Below are positions 58,681-64,000 of a stretch of DNA of 64,000 nt, in pieces (the first letter of the stretch is position 1; each line of letters begins with the position of its first letter). The position numbers and the translations under genes are program-made. The stretch is from Cyrtodaria siliqua (lineage: Eukaryota > Mollusca > Bivalvia > Adapedonta > Hiatellidae), in assembly GCA_037043455.1 (NCBI GenBank), contig JAWPHD010010264.1, forward strand, positions 31,507 through 95,506, written 5' to 3'. The notes beneath the pieces were generated by a model, which was not told where the DNA came from, did no database searches, and was given only the letters and a program-made list of their open reading frames with translations.

Positions 58681-59745
58681 TTTGCTCTACTGATCAGAGA
58701 TCAGCAGAACTTATGCCATGGTGCGGTGTCCGTCGTCCGTCTGTCCGTCCGTAAACCTTTTTTTGTACCGACTACTCCTCTGAAACTACTGAATGGATTT
58801 TCATGAATCTTTACAGAAATGTTGCCCATGAAGTCTAGTTGATCCTAGCAAATATTCATGTTGATGTGAATTCCAAGATGGCCACCAAATCTAAAAATAG
58901 ATTTTAAAAATCAAGTTTGTAGCGATTACTTCTTGAAAACTCTTAAGTGATATTGATATGTGACTTTTTCTAAAACTATCAGCATGACATGAAGTTGGTC
59001 CTTGTCGAAAATAGTTTTGATTCGACGTTAAACATGGCTGCCAGCGGTCATCTTTGTTTACATAGAGTTATTTAGTAAAAACTTGTAGCGACTACTACTC
59101 TGAAATTACTCAACGGATTTCCATGAAACTTCAAAGGAATGTTGCTCTTGATGTCTAAATGATCCTAGCAAAATTTCAGGTTGGTCGAAAATTCAAGATG
59201 GCCGCCACAGCTAAAATAGATTTTCAAAAAACAAGTTTGTAGCGAGTACTCTTGAAAACTATAAGTGATATTGATCTTTTTCTGAAATTATCAGTATGGA
59301 ATGATGTTGATCCTTGTCGAAAATGATTTTGATTTGATGTTAAACATGGCCACCAGCGGCCATCTTTGTTTACATAAGAGTTATATAATGAAAACTTGTA
59401 GCTACTAACACTCTGAAACTACTTGACGGATTTTCATGAAACTTCACAGGAATTTTGCTCTTGTTGTCTAATTGATCCTAACAAAATTTCAGGTCGGCCG
59501 GAAATTAAAGATGGCCGCCACGGCTAAAAATAAATTAAAAAAAACACAAGTTTGTAGCGACTACTTCTTGAAAACTGTAAGTTATATTGATATGCGTCTT
59601 TTCCTAAAATGATCAGTATGACATGATGTTTATCCTTGTCGAAAATTATTTTGATTCGACGTTAAACATGGCTGCTGGTGGCTATCTTTGTTTACATAGA
59701 GTTATATAAATAAAAACTTGTAGCGACTACTCCTCTGAAACTTCA
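58681..59745 (-). repeat. Hairpin-headed 320-bp repeat, three body units
   Basis: The head hairpin at 58683-58711 is followed by CGTCGTCCGTCTGTCCGTCC and body units marked by AAGATGGCC(A/G)CCA at about 58876, 59197 and 59510 (period about 320). It is one-ended: no inverted terminus is seen on the right. Confidence 0.8.
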
Positions 59746-60959
59746 CACAAATGCACCTGATGGGGTTTCAACAAACTGTGTGAGAAACATGTGCATTATG
59801 TGGAGATACGCACATCATAGTGGGGTTTTGGTTCATTGCTGTTTGATGTCAGTTCTGGCCCCTTGAATATTTTTCTAAGAAAAATTATTTTATGTGCTAT
59901 TTCTCCATAAGTCCAATATATATATATGGATTTTTGCCAAACTTTGTGAGAAGCATCAGTATGAAGTGGAGATGCGCATATAGTTGTGGGGTATGCGTTT
60001 GCAGGGGTATTAAAAAACTTCAGTGATATTTTTAGTTTGAAAAGGTTTTAATCTAAATGTTTATTAGTTTTGCCTAGTTTTGTACACTCTTTTGTGATGT
60101 CTGGGCGATCTCTGTAGTGTAAAGAAACACGCTTTTCTTTCGAGAAAAGAAATCCGGGTTCAGTCTTGGCAGAGTCCTGACACACTTACAGAGTTGTACA
60201 TACAATTTTAATTTTTGCACATCAAAAATGTTGTTTTTGTACAGCATGAACTTAAAAAATATATATGGTACATTTGATCGTATTAATACCGTATGTAAAT
60301 TGTAATTATTCATACATGGACATATTCAGAGTGTGTTTTTTATATAATTGTGCATTGGAACATTATTTACAGTCAAAAGTCAGACTTTTAAGAATACATA
60401 TAGCCGGAACTAAGCTATAGTTTCAGTTCGCCGTCCAGCTCGTTAAGCCTAATATAAAAATTGCGAATATAGCTCTTCCTTGATTAAAGCGAAGCACATA
60501 GATTGCACATTTATTTTAAAACATTTAAAAAAAATAAAAACATTTCATCTTCATTTCACTTTTCCATTTCGTTCTCTGCCTTTGCTACACCAATTGAACT
60601 CACAATTAATTTTACACAAAAAACACACAAGATGCTTTAATTCTAATGCATTGAATTAAAATAAATATATTATAAACTACAATATTTATTCTTATTGCCG
60701 CTCGTCGTCATATTATAGGTTGTATACTATGACTTTTCTATTTACATAAGATTCCACTAAGTTTATAATTATGTGTCTTGTTATTTAACGTATAAATGTA
60801 GTATATATATTATTTTTTTGATGTGAAAATACATAATGAAAACCTCAAAAAGTTACATACTACTAATTATAAATGGTATTTTAACATATTGAGTGATGAT
60901 ATAATGACTAAATAAGAAAGAGTATGATAATGGACCTTTGGAAACGGCCGAGCACGACA
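59746..60959. other. No gene; short diverged repeat of about 175 bp
   Basis: Two diverged units (AACTGTGTGAGAAACATG near 59772, AACTTTGTGAGAAGCATC near 59940, each followed by GTGGAGATACGC or GTGGAGATGCGC). The rest is AT-rich. TAACATATTGAGTGATG near 60894 already resembles the array at 61513-63085. Confidence 0.5.
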
Positions 60960-61070
60960 CATATGAAATATTGCAGTCTCGGTTTGATTGAGACTGTGTT
61001 CATGAGTGGTAGTGAAATATGCTAGCTACCGCTCACGCCCTCTAGCCCCGGGTTGAGCAGAACTCAATAT
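60960..61070 (-). repeat. Structured repeat with two hairpins, diverged copy
   Basis: On the minus strand the same order as 6240-6345 is found: GCTCAACCCGGGGCTAGAGG, a first stem CGTGAGCGGTAG paired with CTACCACTCATG (11 of 12 positions pair), TCATGAACA, and a second stem CAGTCTC paired with GAGACTG around AATCAAACC. Relative to the first copy, the stem bases changed in matching pairs. Confidence 0.7.
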
Positions 61071-61512
61071 TAATAAAATCAACAGCACACCATTTTAACC
61101 ATCCCGAAGATGGCATGCATATGGCGGTGGACATGGAGTCACCCTTCTTAAATGTATTCCCCATGTCGTACGGCGTATGGTCCCAGTATCTAATAAAATG
61201 AAATGCCCCGAAGAGCGAAATAAACATAATAGAATTTAGTTGGGAGCAGCGGTTATGAAGCCTGCTTATAAAAAGCAGACAACATATCCTATGAGTGGTT
61301 AACCAATACCCAGAGCCTTTTATCGGCCGGAGTAGTGGAACCACCGAATCAAATATTAAGTAAGAAAACAAAAGAAATAGAAAATGTACCACCGATAACT
61401 AACTATAAGTATCGGGCTCAGCGATCTCCAAAGATCGAATGAATAACAGGACGGATTGCAAACGTTTTACTGCCGCCACACTGAATTGAACAGAATGTTG
61501 TTTAAATGCACA
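61071..61512. other. Unassigned; probably further body of the structured repeat
   Basis: No gene. The 116-codon minus-strand frame at 61042-61392 runs into the structured repeat and has no splice support. Contains GCCTGCTTATAAAAAGCAG, a short hairpin near 61260. Confidence 0.4.
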
Positions 61513-63085
61513 TCCTGAGAGAGTGGAAATTGGTATTAAAATGTATTGAGTGGTGTCTAAACAAGGAAATTGAATTGAAGTGAATCTTGTTTAATGGCTC
61601 GTAAACATATTATAGGTTATTTAGAGTCGCCCAGAGAAAGTAGAAGGTTGTATTATAACGTATTGCATGGTGAAATATATGACTGAATTAAAGAAAGTGA
61701 ATATAAATGAATATTGTTTAACGGCTCATCAACACATTACAGGTTATTTAGAGCCGCCCCAGAGTATACACAACAACTGATGTCTAATATTTACCCCTGA
61801 GAGAGTGGAATGTGGTATTATAACATATTGATTTGTGAAATAATGACTAAATAAGGAAATTAGATTGAACTGAATCTTGTTTAATGGCTCATCAACACGT
61901 TACAGGTTATTTAGAGCCACGCCAGAGAATGCACTCAATGCACGTCCTGAGAGAGTGAATATTGGTATTATAACATGTTGAGTCGTGACTAAATAAGGAA
62001 ACTGAGCTGAACTGATTCTGTTTAATGGCTCGTCAACACAATTATTATTGGTGGCGCGCTTTGAGTGCGCAGCCTATATTTGTTATTGGTTTTTGATGCT
62101 GCATATGGAGGAGCACGTGACATATACAGGACAAAGGTATATAGCGTTCAATAACTTACATTCCTGGACGGATTCATGATAAAACACTTATATCAATCAA
62201 AATATAATGTTCGAACCATATTGTTAAGGTTTAAACTTTGAATACACCATATAGCTAGGACGGAATCGGACGTAAAATGCTGAAATTACCCCGGTGCGTA
62301 ACCTAGGATAGCACATATTGCTGTGCAGAATCAATTCCTTTGCAAATAAGGGATCACATTTAGTCGGTAGCGCGGCGGATTTGTAACCGGAGGCCCCGGG
62401 TTCAATCCTCCGTGGTGCCACTGAGTTTCGTCGGTGTGGTCTTGGGCAAGACACTTTCCCTTAGCCTCGTCTGTCGGATGGAGACGTAAACCGGGCGGTC
62501 CTGTGTATCGGTCTATCCTCCGAGCACGTTAAAGAATCATAGGAATCTATTCGATAATAAAAGTAGGGCAGGTTCCCAGATTCCTATGTGTCCTTCCCCC
62601 CTCTCTGGGGCGGCTCTAAATAACCTATACTGTGTTGATGAGCCGTTAAACAACATTCAGTTCAATTCAATTCATTAGGTTTAGGCTCTTCAGAATAGAA
62701 AATATAATTATTTATCAATCTTAAGTCATATACACATAGACCCCTTTGAAAAGCCTTATATATTCCCTTTAAAGTGTATAAACACTACGCATCGGTTTCT
62801 TCTTGCAGGTTATTTAGAGCCGCCCAGAGAAAGTTGAAGGTGGTATTATAACGTATTGCGTGGTGAAAAAATAGTGACTGAATAAGAGAAAGTGAATATA
62901 ATTGAATATTGTTTTAACGGCTCATCAACAAATTGCTGGTTATTTAGAGCCACCCCAGAGTATACACATCAACTAGTGTCTAATATATACCCCTGAGAGA
63001 GTGGAATGTGGTATTATAACTTATTGAGTGGTGACTAAATAAGGAAATTGAATTGAACTGAATTTTGTTTAATGGCTCATCATCA
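61513..63085 (-). repeat. Array of ~150-bp units built on a SINE tail, split by an insertion
   Basis: Each unit joins about 70 bp of inverted SINE tail (GTTTAATGGCTCATCAACAC, GGTTATTTAGAGCC) to about 80 bp of other sequence (GAGAGAGTGGAATGTGGTAT, GACTAAATAAGG). Unit marks (GGTTATTTAGAG) lie near 61613, 61742, 61908, 62810 and 62938. The array is broken between TCGTCAACACA (ending about 62041) and CAGGTTATTTAGAG (from about 62807) by about 765 bp of other DNA that holds a plus-strand SINE. Confidence 0.8.
62361..62674 (+). mobile_element. tRNA-derived SINE, fuller copy
   Basis: The head TAGTCGGTAGCGCGGCGGAT resembles the 5' part and A box of a tRNA; GGGTTCAATCC is the B box. The body and tail match 54089-54354, with an extra AGTAGGGCAGGTTCCCAG near 62566. 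It ends in CAGTTCAATTCAATTCATT, the usual short-repeat tail. Confidence 0.88.
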
Positions 63086-63094
63086 CGAAATACC

Positions 63095-63370
63095 CAAATC
63101 TACCCAAATCCTTGCCTAAATCTACCACTATACACATATAACGTGGCACGAAAGTATATGTGTATAGTGTAACATCTGAAACAAGAAATATTTACCCAAA
63201 TACTTGCCCAGAATCACCACTTTCCACATATAACTTGGCACGAAAGTATATGTGTATAATGTAAATTCTAAAACAAGAAATATTTACCCAAATCCTTGCC
63301 CAGATCCACCACTATACACATATACATGACACGAAAGTATACACTGAACAAAATTTCTAAGTATCAACTT
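63095..63370 (+). repeat. ~93-bp tandem repeat, three units, with a 15-bp hairpin
   Basis: TACCCAAATCCTTGCC-type starts occur near 63101, 63193 and 63286. In unit 1 CACTATACACATATA (63126-63140) pairs perfectly with TATATGTGTATAGTG (63155-63169) around a 14-nt loop. In unit 2 the stem is partly lost and in unit 3 truncated. Confidence 0.85.
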
Positions 63371-63395
63371 TTGTATCTTAACTAATTTTCTTATT

Positions 63396-63990
63396 AGCTC
63401 GACTATTCGAAGAATAAGAGAGCTTATGTAATCACCCCGGCGTCGGCGGTGGCGTCGGCGGTGGCGTCGGCGTCCCACATCAAGGTTTGCGTGTAAGCTG
63501 TGTTTACAAGTCTATATCTCTTACATTTCTTATCCTAGCACAACCAAATTTGGCCATGGGCTTCCTTATAGCATTATCTTAAGGGCTGCATAAGCAATTT
63601 TGGTTCCTGTAACCCATGGGCTCCCATAGAACCAAAAATATGATAGCCCTTAAAATGTGTCTGTTTCACATCAAATTTTGCGTGTAAGCTGTGTTTACAG
63701 GTCTATTATCTCTTACATTTCTTGTCCTAGCTGAGCTAAATTTTGGAATTGGTTTCCTTATAGTATGTTGTAAAGGGTTGGATAAGTAATTTTGACTTCT
63801 GCAAATTCTGGGCTCCCAAGGAACCCAAATTGTGATGGCCCATAAAATGTGCAATAAAGGCAGATCTATGTTTGCATGTAAGCATGTATATATCTATAAT
63901 TTTGGTTTTGGGATTTCTTATAGCATTATGCATCTTATTCATACTTCACCCATATTGGGGCATGGCTCCCTCCCTCCCCAACCACCCCCA
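63396..63990 (+). repeat. Hairpin-headed repeat of a second type
   Basis: Begins with a 29-nt hairpin (63396-63424; arms AGCTCGACTATTC and GAATAAGAGAGCT), then TTATG, then a GGCGTC-rich stretch (63438-63475), then units of about 183 bp (TTGCGTGTAAGCTGTGTTTA near 63486 and 63669). The same layout (hairpin, TTATG, GGCGTC-like simple sequence, tandem body) as the elements at 43011, 56841 and 58683, but with a different body. It continues past the window. Confidence 0.7.
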
Positions 63991-64000
63991 CTCCCACCCC

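Noticed and set aside
63284..63478. Arginine-rich frame on the minus strand
   Set aside because: It translates the GGCGTC simple sequence behind the hairpin head; no other coding support.
1..64000. CRISPR arrays or bacterial operons
   Set aside because: The tandem arrays have no unique spacers of constant length, and the window has eukaryotic introns, SINEs and LINEs.

Overview
The window looks like gene-poor, repeat-packed nuclear DNA of a marine invertebrate, most likely a bivalve mollusc. This rests on AT-rich non-coding sequence, introns with standard GT/AG borders, tRNA-type SINEs, a CR1/L2-type LINE with a 2A-like motif, and several repeat families I recognise as typical of bivalves (unverified). 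No complete host gene is visible. Only isolated exon candidates can be supported: a 69-nt cysteine-rich EGF-like exon on the minus strand (14165-14233), a 119-nt exon on the plus strand (57933-58051) and a weaker one on the minus strand (55924-56003).

Layout, 1-24 kb: a segmental duplication of about 5 kb is present twice in direct orientation (536-5737 and 19371-24337). The copies differ by a 534-bp TTAA-flanked MITE present only in the first. Between them lie a structured repeat with two hairpins (about 6190-6345), a 2-kb element with inverted repeats of 540-580 bp (9014-10990), a 63-bp minisatellite (13627-14128), the EGF-like exon, and a 4-kb array of a 19-bp satellite (14254-18292). The 19-bp unit has no stop codon in any frame of either strand, so the giant open frames over it are artefacts.

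Layout, 24-37 kb: a LINE endonuclease remnant is cut off at a (CA)n tract (24338-25875). It is followed by a decayed cluster of compact, closely spaced genes: three on the minus strand (26221-27972), one divergent gene on the plus strand (28007-29096), and a convergent pair (35748-35946 plus, 35955-37009 minus). The cluster looks like the remnant of a virus-like multigene mobile element, possibly of the Polinton/adintovirus type, but no polymerase or integrase is visible. A nearly intact CR1/L2-type LINE (about 31460-35747), with endonuclease, reverse transcriptase and a 2A-like peptide, sits inside it.

Layout, 37-64 kb: mainly repeats. These are a MITE family with terminal repeats ending in GGCC, dimeric 155/312-bp tandem repeats, a family of 320-bp repeats carried by elements that begin with a conserved 29-nt hairpin, a 21-bp minisatellite present as a short and a 2.2-kb array, tRNA-derived SINEs, and an array built partly from a SINE tail. 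The recurring theme is conserved secondary structure (terminal hairpins, paired hairpins, long inverted repeats) kept while the sequence changes. Several gene breaks lie in homopolymers, so some could be sequencing errors rather than mutations.
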